Position numbers and translations under genes: made by a program
Shown: positions 12,944-24,295 of the stretch, one piece after another
Layout of the letters: each line of letters opens with the position of its first letter
Numbering within the stretch: the first letter of the stretch is position 1
Notes under the pieces: model-generated
What the model was told of the DNA's origin: nothing
What the model saw: only the letters and a program-made list of their open reading frames with translations
The model's database searches: none
Assembly (NCBI GenBank): GCA_037954325.1
Contig: JBBMNZ010000028.1
Location: 10,089,501 to 10,153,500, forward strand
Direction: 5' to 3'
From: Fistularia commersonii
Taxonomy: Eukaryota > Chordata > Actinopteri > Syngnathiformes > Fistulariidae
DNA length: 64,000 nt

Positions 12944-15900
12944 CTGTGCGCAAGGAGGGAGGGAGGGAGGAAGGGGATGGGGCTGGTGGGAGACTGACAT
13001 TTGAATTTAACAGCCAGAAACTCATTGTCCTTGTGCACATTCTTTCTCATATCTTCATAAAGAATCCAACAAAGAGTTCATGTCGACGGATGGGCTGCTG
13101 GTCGGAGGGGTGGGGGGGTGGGGGGGGGCAAATCTCTTCATTGTGACAGAGGACAGTGCAAGGGTATCGCTGGGTGGGGGGAATAAATAAGCGTTTGTAG
13201 TATTAAATCAATGTGGCCGCGAGCTGAGGCACCTGATTAGCCCGGCCCTGTCCTGCATGTCAGCACATTCAGGCCCGGTGGGGGGCCGTGTGTGTGTGTG
13301 TGTGTGTGAGTGTGTGTGTGGGGGTGATGATTAGAGGCCAACGCTAATTTCCCTCCGACGCTGTCAATGAAAAGAGAAGAGGTGTGTGAAAAGGTAGGAA
13401 GACACTTTTACAGAGCAGCCATCCACATGAACTGAGTGCAGGTGAGAAGGAGACTGTGGGGATAAAATAGCAGTATTCTGTATTTTCTGGACTATATAGA
13501 CACCATACCCATTATGCACGAGTTATAACACATCCCTGCACTATTTGGAGTATAGATATATGGTAAAACAAAGTTTCCAAAATGACTTGTGAGGTAATGG
13601 ATTACTGTAATCAGATTACATTTTGTAATGATGTAATCACAAAACCGCCACTCTGCAGACATGCGGGTTGCTAGCGTCACCTGACCAGCGGTGGATTATT
13701 TTAGGAGGGCAGGGGTGGGGGTGGGGTCATGAAGTTCGGACGGCTGCCTGAGCTGCAGGCGTGCCGGATCGATAGCGCGCACGGAGACTCTGACCTCGGT
13801 CAGCGGGGCTGGCACGCACGCCGGCCGCAGGGCAGCGGTGGGCGGGGCTTAGCGCCAGGGCCTCCGTCGATCGTTACTACGTCTGCTGCCCACCCGCCCG
13901 CACGCCCACGCTCCTGGCCGGGCTTTGGGCTGAACCATCTTCAGTCAGACCGGCACCGTTGATGACGTTCGGGTAACTGATCCGGAGGACCGTACCATCT
14001 CTTCCACCCGGAATGTACCACGTCGACATCTGAGTACGTACTAGTTTTTGAGAGACGGTCAGGTCTTAAGTGGATATCGTTTAAGAGTACAGAATAAATA
14101 CAGCAGAATTTTTGTTACTTCTAACCAAATAGCTCTTTTCACCGTTGACTTCAGTCAAGCATTTTTAATGAGGTGGGTCACAAGCGTGAAGTGTTCCCCA
14201 GCCGTTACGATCCCAACCTCCATCAAAACAATGACCTCGCCACTAATCTTTGGACCCCCAGAACCTGCCACTCTCGCGGGCTGCAGGGAGGGGCTGGGGG
14301 ATTCATAGTCATTATTAGCCATTAGCAGTGAGGTCAGAGCTTTCATTCCGTCAGGTCACTGCTTATAGCAGGCGGAGATTGACAGTATTTGTCGAGAGCG
14401 GAAGCTAAGGAGTCCCTCACCTGCATTTATTCAGTGTCACCAACACTCAGCTGAAGGATGGGAACTTTGGCCATGGAGGAAGTCTGGTGAGAGTCACAAC
14501 ATCTGTGAACAGAATCCATGGCAAGGCTGAAGATGTTCATCTAAATACATCTCCCATTGAGGGAGGTGTCAGTGGAGGTACCAGTGACGGTACAAGTAGG
14601 GGTAACAGTGAAGGTACCCATGAAGGTACAAGGAGGGGTAACAGTGGAGTTACCAGTGGAGGAACAAATGAAGATATGAACTGAGGCACAAGTGAAGGCA
14701 CCAGTGGAGGTATGAGTTTGGACACTGGTGAAGACTATGTTGTAGGCAATGGTTGAGGTATGAGTGAAAGCATCAGAGAAAATATAAGTTTGGACACCAG
14801 TAGAGGCACCAGTGGAGGTACCAGTGTAGACACCAGTGTGGAGGTACAAGTAGGGGCACCAGTGAAGGTACAAGTGAGGGCACCAATGATGACACAAGTA
14901 GGGGGACCAGTGGAGGTATAAGAGGAGGTATGAGTGGAGGAACCAGTAGAGGTATGAGTTTGGACACCGGTGAAGGCGATGTTGTAGGCAATGGTTGAGG
15001 TATGAGTGAAAGCATCAGAGAAAATACAAGTTGGGACACCAGTAGAGGCACCAGTGGAGGTACCAGTGTAGACACCAGTGTGGAGGTACAAGTAGGGGCA
15101 CCAGTGAAGGTACAAGTGGGGGCACCAATGATGACACAAGTAGGGGGACCAGTGGAGGTATAAGAGGAGGTAGGAGTGGAGGAACCAGTGGAAGTATGAG
15201 TTCGGACATCAGTGGAGGCAACGGTGTTGGCAACGGTGGAGGTATGAGTGGAAGCACCAGAGAAAATACAAGTGGGGACACCAGTAGTGGCACCAGTGGA
15301 GGAACCAGTGGAGCTATGAACTAAAGCACAAATGAAGGTACAAGTTAGGGCACCAGTGAAGGTTCTACTGGGCGCACCAGTGGAGGTACAAGTAAGGGCA
15401 CCAGTTGAGGTAAACATGGAGGTACAAGTGGAGACTCAAGTGAATGAGGCAATGGAGGTGCCAGTGGTTTAACTGGCCTTTCTCTCAGCCTGTTGGCGTC
15501 CGATGACTTCCCGTGAGGGCTGAGGGGGCAGGGGGGCTAAACACCCCTCCAAACTCTGACAGCCACTCAGCTGGCTATTTAAAATACAAAAAGTCCACAT
15601 GAGAAAATGCGATGAGGAGCAACTGATTTGATGAGCCCCTGACTGCCCAGAGACCCCCCCCTCCCCCCTCACGGGAGTAGAATTATTCCCCCAGAGACTT
15701 CCTCGCTGTCCGAGCCTCATTTACGAACCGGACGCATCCCTGCATGAAAAATTTGCTGGGACATCAGCCTTTTCCTTCCAAGGTAAAGGCTGGTCAGCTG
15801 GACCCTGGGGGTGAGGGGGATGGGGTGGGGGGTGGGGGGGGGTGCTGCGGCAGCAAGCTGCTGCTCCGGAGGAGGGGCTTGCTGCGAGGTCACTGTGAAG

Positions 15901-17038
15901 GTCACTGCACTTTAAGCAGCTAAAGGTGGATGTTAATGCAGAGAGGATCCATACGGGCGGAGGGGCCCGGCGGGGCTCCGAGCCGTGCAAATCAGCCGCA
16001 CCAACCGGAAAATAGCAAACGCATGTGAGAGTCTTCAGAAAGCCTTCGGGCTCGGGGGGGCGGTATTCAGCGCGGGCCGTGCACGATGATTCAGTTCGGG
16101 ATGAACGGGTCCCAAGTACAGCCTTTCAGCCGTCGAGGCTGACAGGAAGATACTCGGAGGCCTCTGGCTTTCACACCCCTTACTGTGCATGAAAAATATA
16201 TGAACGCTAAAGTAATGGCTTTATGAAATGGCTATAACAGATTCATAACTAGGTTATAACATGGATATAACCTAGTTACAACCCGCCCTTAAAAATAGAG
16301 GCGCCGCTTGTAAGGTGCTCAGCACTGAAGAAAAAGATCCGACACAGTACCCGCTGCGTTCTCCAAGGGATTGTGCTTCGGATGGGGGTGTAGGCTGGTT
16401 AGGGGGGGCTTGTGTTGGGATTCGGAAGGTTGTACGAGATGTGACGGCGAGTGGCATGATATCTATACTTTGTGCCGTCCAAGCAGTTCGTCTGATAATC
16501 ATATTGGATCATAAAATCAGGCCTGTTCTGGCGGTGAAATGTTCCCCCATTGTCTGTATTTGAATCGGACGTCCAGAAAAAGAGGGGAGAAGCTTGGACT
16601 CCAACCATGACCCCCGCTGGTCGGTTTGATCGATTAAAAGAAATCAAACTAAAAAAATAACGTTCTGGCCACGTTTCCTTTGGATTTAATTAAAAAAGTG
16701 ACTAATGTTCCATTGCTTTTAAAAACCCAGACCAAAGGAAGTGACATCACGGGTCGTCCAGAACTCTCTCGGTCTCCATCTCCAGGTGGTGACGGCGGAG
16801 ACACCCCCCCCCACACACACACACACCGGCTGGTAAAATAGCAGGTTTGGCCAAAATGTCAGCTTTGGCAGGAATTCCGCTTGTTTTTGGAAGTTCTGGC
16901 AGAGAAAGAGTTAAAAGGTTCTTTGGCTGGAGACCCAGTTTATCTGGTGACCAGAGGAACCTCAGCTGAGAGGGACACGTTTCCCCAGAGCGAGCAGGTC
17001 CGATCAGGGCAAGAGGAGGCGCTAAACCCCTGCCTTCA

Positions 17039-17069
<31 letters not shown>

Positions 17070-17298
17070 TCCCCACTTTCTGCCGGCTGTTCCATCTGCA
17101 ACCGAACCTTACCGAGGTTCTTCAACGTCCTCGTCACCTTGAGATCCCTGGCTATCAGAGAGCACCATCGAGAGCAATCGATATATTTGGCTGCAACCCC
17201 CCCGACCACACACCCACCCACCCCTTCCTCCAACCTGAAGCTGGAGGATGGAGGCCGGGTTGGTACCTTCAGGGATAACATGTCAGAAACATAGACAG

Positions 17299-17332
<34 letters not shown>

Positions 17333-17484
17333 TGGAGGGCGATTTTGGACAAGCTGTGGGTTTGGATGCAGCAGGGGGTGAAGGAGGGAGGAGGGGAAAC
17401 TGGGGGTCAACTCTCAGGACATCTTAATATTTAATCAGCTCACCTCGCCAGTAACCCAAAACCCCACAATCCCCTCTGTGGCGA

Positions 17485-17520
<36 letters not shown>

Positions 17521-19390
17521 AGGGCACTTTATCTTTGGAATGGTTTTGTGCCCTGAATTAAGTGAGAGACTAAAAAAATGGAAGGGAGATGGATGACGGT
17601 GACGGCCAGACGGCTGCCTGCCATCGCCAGCGACGGATGGTGGGGAGATAAATGGCGCCGGAGGATAATGGCGCCGGAGCGTTCTTCATCATGCGGGCCG
17701 ACGTCCGGGCGAAGGGCCGCTCGCGTGAGGTCGAAGGCGGTGGCGAGTAAGTGCCGATGGCGACTGACGAGCCGATGGATGCGGGCGCTTTATGAGGATC
17801 CTTCCTGGATCTTCTTCATCCAGAGCAGATTCCAGGTCCAGACCGGGTTCTATCCAGGTTCTCCATCTTCCTTCCACGGTCCAAAATCAGTCTTCAAGTT
17901 CTCTGAAGACCCTAAATTGTGTGAAGAAGAGAACAAATGGTTGGATTGCATCGCGAATTCTTGTCGAAATCTTCTTCTTGTGGCAATTGGACTTGAATTT
18001 CTTCACTTGAATATGTTTCACCCCTCGGGGAAACCTTAGACTGCATGTGTGGTGTGTGTGTGTGTGTGTGTTTGTGTGTGTGGAATATCGATCTTAAAAA
18101 ATCGAACAACGTGAATCATCATTAAATCGCCCGTCATGCACTCGTTTTAAGGAATGGGATTTTTCTTGAAATGACGTCTCGAGTCCGTCGGTTCTTCACA
18201 ACTGAGGGTCACGTGCTAATATTGCTATATTAGCTAGCATATTAGCGTTTGCTGCTATACTGCTGTGTTTACAGTACATGTCTCAAAGGGGCGCAAGGGG
18301 TTAGGTGAGGTAAAAGGAAGTGCAGAATAACATTTGGATTCCTTCTCAGATGTTATTTTTAACTGGTTTTCTCTAATTTTGCCCCCCCCCCTCCAGGTGC
18401 GGTGCGAGCCTCCAGCATATTCCCCATCCTCAGTGTCATCCTGCTCTTCATGGGGGGGCTGTGTATCGCCGCCAGCGAGTTTTACAAGTCACGCCACAAC
18501 ATCATCCTCAGCGCAGGGATCTTCTTCGTGTCTGCAGGTCAGTGTCGGACCGGGCAGCGGGGCGTTTAGCACCGGGATCTAGTTCTCATTGATAAATCAT
18601 CGATCATGTTTCATCCTTCATCGGAGTGTTTGAGAGATTTTCGTGAGAAGTACATTGGTTCTATATGACCGACAGGTAAAACCCCGCCTCTTACCCAAAT
18701 TGCCAGCTACGATTGGATCCGGCCCTTGCAACTCCATCACCCTGTCAGCAAGAAATGAGATGTACATGACGGGTACATGAAAGTTAACACCCAAAATGGC
18801 TTTAACCCTTTTTATCTCCTCGGTGTCTCGCCTGTTTCGCCTTCCCCACCTCAGGCCTCAGCAACATCATCGGGATCATCGTCTACATATCAGCCAACGC
18901 GGGGGACCCTTCAAAAAGCGACTCCAAGAAGAACAGCTACTCGTACGGCTGGTCCTTCTACTTCGGCGCCCTCTCCTTCATCATGGCGGAGATGGTCGGC
19001 GTCCTGGCCGTTCACATGTTCATCGACCGCCACCGGCAGCTCCGAATAGGGGCGCGCGCAGCCGACTACCTCCAGGGCTCAGCCATCACACGAATCCCCA
19101 GCTACCGCTACCGCTACCGGCGCCGCTCGCGCTCCTCGTCCCGCTCCACGGACCCGTCGCACTCCCGCGACGCCTCGCCGGTGGGGCTGAAGGGCTTCGG
19201 CGCTCTGCCGTCCACAGAGATTTCCATGTACACGCTGCCCCGGGACACGCTCAAGTCCTCCGGCACGCCCACCACCACCTACAACTCAGAGAGGGACCAC
19301 AACTTCCTGCAGGTCCACAACTGCATCCAGAAGGACCTGAAAGACTCCAGCCACACCAACACAGCCAACCGCCGTACCACGCCGGTATGA
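8673..19390 (+). CDS. cacng2: Stargazin, AMPA-receptor auxiliary subunit gamma-2 (TARP), exons 2-4; exon 1 outside the window
   Basis: Exons are 8673-8756, 18397-18537 and 18855-19390 (stop TGA). The phases join exactly and give 253 residues in all; exons 2 and 3 are 84 and 141 nt. Exon 2 reads NFKGMCKQIDHFPEDTDYEA, extracellular sequence of the claudin/PMP22-like fold. Exon 3 carries membrane segment 2 (SIFPILSVILLFMGG) and the start of segment 3. Exon 4 holds the rest of segment 3, segment 4 (FYFGALSFIMAEMVGVLAV) and a long cytoplasmic tail. The tail has the Arg/Ser-rich cluster (RRSRSSSRSTDPSHSRDASP), the kinase-regulated, lipid-binding region of this family, and ends in NRRTTPV, a class I PDZ ligand that binds PSD-95-type scaffolds. 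The family traffics AMPA receptors and modulates their gating at synapses. The match is much closer to gamma-2 than to gamma-3, -4 or -8. Whether this is the fish a or b copy cannot be told. Intron 2 is 9.6 kb and full of repeats. Confidence 0.96.
11390..11990. repeat. Degenerate minisatellite, core like CCCCTCTATGAAACAATGAA
   Basis: Variants of 'cc(c/t)ctctatgaaacaatgaaa(cgatg)' recur about 20 times at roughly 25-37 bp spacing. The units are diverged and differ in length, so this is an old array. Confidence 0.85.
14560..15450. repeat. 12-bp minisatellite (GGAGGTACCAGT-like) with a higher-order duplication
   Basis: About 75 units of a 12-bp motif occur in tandem with point variants. Because 12 is a multiple of three, the plus strand reads as (GGTS)n-like and the minus strand as TG(A/T)(S/P)T-like open frames up to 214 codons. 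These frames have no other gene features. Within the array a block of about 240 bp is repeated: sequence ending near 14897 recurs ending near 15139. Confidence 0.92.
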
Positions 19391-19539
19391 GGCGACCCCG
19401 ACGGGGACCGGGGGGGCCCGGCCCGCCGGACCAGGAGACACGGGAAGCCCTGTGGGTGCACTCCACCCCGGGAGATGGTGGATTTCCATGTTGATAGACA
19501 TTGGTTCTTTCAGTTCAGCTGCATGACTCCTCCATGGAC

Positions 19540-20730
19540 GTCGTTGAGAGGGTTCCTGCAGGTCCTCGGGGTTCCTGCGGGACTCCTGCGGGTTTCAACT
19601 CTTCCCGCTGTTCCGCAGGGTTCTTACCCGGTTCTTGCAGATCTGCAGTGCTCCTCAAGGTCTACAATGTTCCTGCAGGGGTTCCAGGAGGTCTGCTTGA
19701 TTCCCGCAAGTCCACGGGGTTCCGGTAGGTCCTTGGGTGTTCTGCAGGGCCATAGGATTTCTGCAGGTCCTCAGGAGTCCTGCAGGACTCCAAGGTTCCT
19801 GCAGGACTCCAAGGTTCCTGCAAGCCTTCAGGGTTCATGCACGTCCCAAGGCTACCTGCAGGGCTCCAAGGTCCCTGCAGGCCCTCGGGGTTCCTGCAGG
19901 CCTCCAAGGTTCCTGGAGGTCCGAATGGTTCCAGTGGGTCCTAAGGGTTCTTGCAAGTCCTTAGGGTGACTGTTGGTCCTCATGGTTCTTGCAGGTCCTC
20001 AGGGTTCCTGCATGCTTCCATGGTTCCTGCAGGTCCTCGTGGTTCCAGTGAGCCCTCAGAGTTCCTGCAGGTTCTCAAGGTTCCTGCAGGTCCTTTGGGT
20101 TCCTGCAGTTCTCCTACGTTCCTGCAGGTTCTTATGGTTTGGGAAGATCCTCAGGATTCTTGCAGGTCCTCAGGGTCCCTTCATGCTTCCAAGGTTCCTG
20201 CAGATCCTCGGGGTTCCTGCAGGTCCTCAGGGTTCCTGCATGCTGCCAAGGTTCCTTCAGGGCCTCATGGTTCCAGTGAGCCCTCAGAGTTCCTGCAGGT
20301 TCTTTAGAGTTACTGCAGGTTCTCAAGGTTCCTGCAGGTCCTTGGGGTTCCTGCAGCTCTCTGAGGTTCCTGCAGGTCCTTATGGTTTTGGAAGATCCTA
20401 AGGATTCTTGCAGGTCCTCAGGGTTCCTGCATGCTTCCATGGTTCCTGCAGGTCCTCAGGGTTCCTGCATGCCTCCAGGGTTCTTGCTGCTCCTCATGGT
20501 TCCTGGAGGCCCACATGGTTCCAGTGAGCCCTGGAGTTCCTACAGGTTCTTTAGAGTTACTGCAGGTTCTCATGGTTCTCGCAGGTCCTCATGGTTTCGG
20601 AAGATCCTAAGGATTCTTGCAGGTCCTCAGGGTCTCTGCATGCTTCCAAGGTTCTTGCAGGTCTTCAAGGTTCCTGCAGGTCCTCAGGGTTCCTGCGGGT
20701 CTCCAAGGTTCCTGCAGGAGACAGAACATC
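19540..20730. repeat. 19-bp minisatellite (GGTTCCTGCAGGTCCTCAG) in the cacng2 3' flank/3'UTR
   Basis: About 60 units begin some 150 bp after the cacng2 stop. CTGCAG and CTGCATGC are recurrent words. Since 19 is not a multiple of three, three units (57 bp) restore frame, giving a 19-residue peptide period (for example GSCRSSGFLHASMVPAGPR) in several overlapping frames on both strands. These frames are artefacts of the repeat, not proteins. Confidence 0.93.
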
Positions 20731-21030
20731 TTGCCATCATCTTTTTTTTTTTTTTTGTCATTTGTTTATTTATTCATTTTGTGTTCATGTTCACGTTTAG
20801 CAGGAGAATGCAGGGTGAGATCAAAACCTCTCATGACTTCATCATTTAGGTCTAGAAGATTAAAAGTCCCCCACACCCCAAAACCCTCATCCTTTCATTT
20901 TTTGCATTCAAACTGTGAAGCTTTTGAAGCTCGGGGGTCGGGGGGGTGGGTGGCGGGGGGTTGAGTCCGATTTAGCCCAACCTGTAATCTCTATCAAAGG
21001 TACTATATATAATATATGTATTACTTTTAT

Positions 21031-21036
21031 AATAAA
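21031..21036 (+). other. Possible polyadenylation signal for cacng2 (AATAAA)
   Basis: This is the first AATAAA downstream of the cacng2 minisatellite, followed by A/T-rich sequence. A second AATAAA lies at 21963-21968. Either would put the 19-bp array inside the 3'UTR. Which one is used cannot be told from sequence. Confidence 0.35.
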
Positions 21037-21395
21037 TTATTAATAACAAAGAGATACATACTTTAACGAAGCAAAAAAACTAAAAAAAAAAAAAAAAAAA
21101 CACACAAAAAAACATTAAATAAATTAATAAATACAAGTAAATTAAACCAAGTGCTGGTGAAGAGACTCTGAAGAACAGGAGACGGAACACAGGAGAACCT
21201 TATCTGTTCTTTCACAGGAACCTTCTCGCCTTTTTCTCCGAACTCTGTTCGCTTTCTGCCTTTTCGCTGTCTTTTTCTTTCTTTTTCTTTTCTTTTAAAC
21301 GGGGCCGGGAGAGGAGGAGGAGGAGGAAGGAGAGGGGAAGAAGGGGTAACCAAACCCTTTCACTGGACTCCCGGCGAGACCTCAAGGGAATATAA

Positions 21396-21447
21396 AGGAA
21401 GGAAGGAAGGAAGGAAGGAAGGAAGGAAGGAAGGAAGGAAGGAAGGA
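21396..21447. repeat. (GGAA)n microsatellite
   Basis: About 13 uninterrupted GGAA units. The flanks are purine-rich on one strand. It lies downstream of cacng2. Confidence 0.97.
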
Positions 21448-22317
21448 GCAGAGAGAGGAGAAAAAGAAGAGGAAGATAAACAAACACAAAACTAATAAGA
21501 ACCAAGTTGAGGATGAAACTGGAAGAAGCTCAGTGACTGAAACGACCTGCATGCTAGAACCTACAGAACCAGCTGCTCCGGAACTCACGTTCTAAGGATC
21601 ATCGTTGTCGGGGAACAAAGTGGAGAACCCACCTGGACTTTTACTATGTTCTCTCTTTTTTTTTTAATTAATTGGATTAATTTTGTGAAAAGAACCACGG
21701 ACGTTGAACGACAACTTGCTTCTTTTCCTTTTTTTTTTTTTTTTGGATTTCTTGGAAAAAAAAAAAAAAGACGTGGTGTGTATCTTATTTTGAAAAGTCA
21801 CGCAGCCTTAGCCGTTTTTCTTTTTTTTTTTGTTATTTGGTCATTTTCTTTTCTTCTTCGGTTTGTTTCTCAGATGATTTGAAATTGAAACTGAAATCTT
21901 TAAAGGTGCCAAAAAAAGAAGAAAAGAATGATCCTTTACTTGGATGCATCGAAGTCCTGATGAATAAAAAGACGACCCCCAGGGGGACCGAAAAAAAAAG
22001 AAAAAAAAAAAGTAATGCTGCTATGTGTCGTCTCTTGTCAGAACCCTTTGTCGATGCCATCGAGGCAGTTTGTGTTGAGTCTCCGTTCACGTCAGGATTT
22101 GTGAACGGGCTCCAAAAATTCACCGTCAGACGGGCCTCAAGGTCAATCGGAGAGCAGCGCGCGCGTTTATCCACATCAGCGATGTGATCGGTAACCATGA
22201 CAACCATCGATGTTGAAGCATCATAATCCCATCAGACCTGAAAACACACTTTGTGTCATTACAAAGTCGTACACTTGAATTGCTTAACAGTCAGCAGGTG
22301 CAGGTTATTGAGGTACC

Positions 22318-22690
22318 GGTGTGAATAACTGAGATTAAGGAAGAATAATTGAGATTAAGTGAGGATGACTGGGATGATTGGTGAATATTTGAAATTGGAG
22401 GGGGAATAACCGAGATTTAGAGTGAAAATTTGAGACTAATATAGAACATCAGGGTTTAAGGGTGAATATCTGGAGTTTTTTTTTTTTAACGGAGATTATT
22501 AGCGATTTTTTGGGATGAAGTGTGCGAATCTTGGGTCGTGGGGAATAAGTGAAATTACAGGTGAATTTCCATCATGAAAGGATTAAGTGAGATTAGGAGG
22601 AAATAACTTGGATCAATGGTAAATGACAGCAATCAAGGTAAAATAACTTTATGGAGTTTTAGATAGATTTATGGAGAATAACTGCTGATA
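22318..22690. repeat. Degenerate minisatellite (GTGAATAACTGAGATTAAGG-like)
   Basis: About 12-15 diverged copies of a 20-30 bp unit containing 'gaataa(c/t)tgagatta' run head to tail. The units are strongly decayed. Confidence 0.75.
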
Positions 22691-23654
22691 ACTGCTGTTA
22701 CTGGCAACTGTTACAGAGAACCTGCTCAAAAATCAAATAAGCAATTTCTGGGTAACCAGTGTCTGAACTCTCCAACAGACTGGCATCTGATATGAAAGGC
22801 TTTTGTTTCTTCCTCGGGTGACGAAGCCTGACAGGGTTGGAGATTGGGCCTGCAGCGGGATGAGGATCATCCTTATCTGGGTTCTCTCACCTTTTGCCAT
22901 CGGGCAGTGGGTGTATGAGAGGTCACCTAAAATCCAAGGGGCTGAAGCTCACAGTGATCCTGAGATGACATAAATTCATGAAAACTCTGAAATGACCTCT
23001 GGCCTACAGGAGTGTGAGCCTGTGCACAGGTCGGGGTCTTCAGGTCACACTCACCAGATGTGGATATTACCTGGAACTCTTCACCCGACTTGAGGAAGCA
23101 CGCAGACTTCCAGGCTTGCATGTTTACAAGCACGACTGTGACGCAGGTCGCTGCTGGCTGTGACCCCTGGGGGTCGTTCCCAGGTCACAGAGGTTACAGG
23201 CCCGTCGACTTTCATGACCTGCCCTGAAAGGAAAAGCCATCATGCAAAAGTAAGCAAATCAAGGGGTTGGAAAAGAAAACTACCGGACTGAAATAGGTCC
23301 ACATCCGTCTGGTTCTGGATGGGACAACTTGAGGAGCCAGCAGATAAGTTAGCATCACACTGTGCTGCCCTCTGGTGGTGGAGACCAGGGGTGGGTAGAG
23401 TGCTGGATTCATTCACAATATATTCTTAAGACTTTAACTCCTTGCAGCCATACTATTTCTTTAAAACAGTTGTTCTATTTGATTACTGTCTCCACATGAT
23501 ACTTTACTGTAAGCTCACAAGTTTAGAATAACTGGTTTGAAATAGACACTTTCCTCTGATTCTTAGTATAGCAGATTCTTCTGTCATCTGAGCCAAGGTA
23601 GTAATAGTAATGGACTAAAAGCCAGCCTCACAGTGAGGTTTTTGCTCTCTTCAG

Positions 23655-24060
23655 CACTTACTCTTCTTCTCTCGGCTTCTCCCGTCAGGGGTCGCCACAG
23701 CGAGTCAACTTTCTCCATCTAACCCTATTTGCTGTATCCTCCTCTCACACCAACTACCTTTATATCTTCTCACTACGTCCGTAAATCTCCACCTTGGTCT
23801 TCCTTGAGAACTCTTGCCTGGCAGCTCCAATTCCAGCGTCAATCTACCAATATATTCTATCCCTCCTCTGTACATGACCCAACCATCTCAGTCTGGCTTC
23901 TCTGACCTTCTCTCCACAACATAACATGTGCTGTTCCTCTGATAGCCTCATTCCTCAACATCTTCATCTCTGCAACCTCTAGTTCTGCCTGCTGTCTTAT
24001 GGTCATTGTAACAGTTTCTAGTCCATACATCGTCGCTGGTCGCACCCCTCTCTTAACATC
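23655..24060 (-). mobile_element. RTE/Rex3-like LINE 3' fragment
   Basis: The minus strand encodes decayed C-terminal sequence of a fish non-LTR reverse transcriptase, including the lineage-typical phrase MYGLETVTMTIRQQAELEVAEMKMLR. Near 23680-23700 is the common fish repeat end 'cccgtcaggggtcgccacag'. The fragment is 5'-truncated, has stops and is not functional. The same family recurs at 27900, 36680 and 37760. Confidence 0.85.
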
Positions 24061-24261
24061 TTTGCTTCTCTTCAGCGCTCACTGAAGAGACCGGCTTTAA
24101 AATTTCTTAGTGCTTTAGAATTTCATGAAAACCTAAATTCACCTTGTTCAATATGGGAATAAATTTTGTTATCAAATCACAAATCTCATCGTGAAACCAA
24201 ATTCATGGCTAAGAAATAACCAGTTGACAAGACACAGAACAAGCCATTCTTTTCTTTCTTT

Positions 24262-24267
24262 TTTATT
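24262..24267 (-). other. rpl3 polyadenylation signal (AATAAA on the minus strand)
   Basis: TTTATT on the plus strand lies about 30 bases beyond the rpl3 stop codon. This gives the very short 3'UTR typical of ribosomal protein mRNAs. Confidence 0.85.
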
Positions 24268-24295
24268 AAACATGACAGGTCGGTGGGCAGGGGCT

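Larger units (their letters stand above)
4283..18081. repeat. Cluster of CA/TG microsatellites across the cacng2 introns
   Basis: Besides the 71-bp tract at 4855, TG or CA runs of roughly 18-35 bp occur near 4283, 5662, 6617, 6993, 7240, 7437, 8301, 8948, 9121, 10190, 10838, 12483, 12918, 13292, 17040, 17301, 17490 and 18047. Both orientations are present. Density falls sharply in the rpl3 to grn segment. Many spurious open frames with Cys/Val or His/Thr runs arise from these tracts. Confidence 0.9.
8757..18396 (+). other. cacng2 intron 2 (9.6 kb), repeat-rich, no gene seen
   Basis: A GTGAGT donor follows exon 2 and a C-rich tract plus CAG precedes exon 3. The intron contains the TG/CA cluster, a degenerate minisatellite at 11390-11990 and a 12-bp minisatellite at 14560-15450. 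Long open frames on the minus strand at 14541-15417 (Thr/Ser/Cys-rich) come from the minisatellite. No other coding evidence was found. Confidence 0.8.
21037..23650. other. Intergenic, cacng2 to rpl3: no gene seen
   Basis: The stretch contains poly-A/poly-T runs near 21080, 21660, 21735 and 21825, the GGAA tract, and a degenerate tandem array at 22318-22690. Short open frames here are Phe/Lys runs from homopolymers. Confidence 0.6.

Noticed and set aside
14541..15417. Minus-strand Thr/Ser/Cys-rich open frames up to 214 codons
   Set aside because: They are read-through of a 12-bp tandem repeat within a cacng2 intron; composition follows the repeat unit and no start or splice context is supported.
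19475..20964. Overlapping plus- and minus-strand frames with a GSCRSSGFLHAS-type period
   Set aside because: Produced by the 19-bp minisatellite cycling through all three frames; not a collagen-like or silk-like gene.
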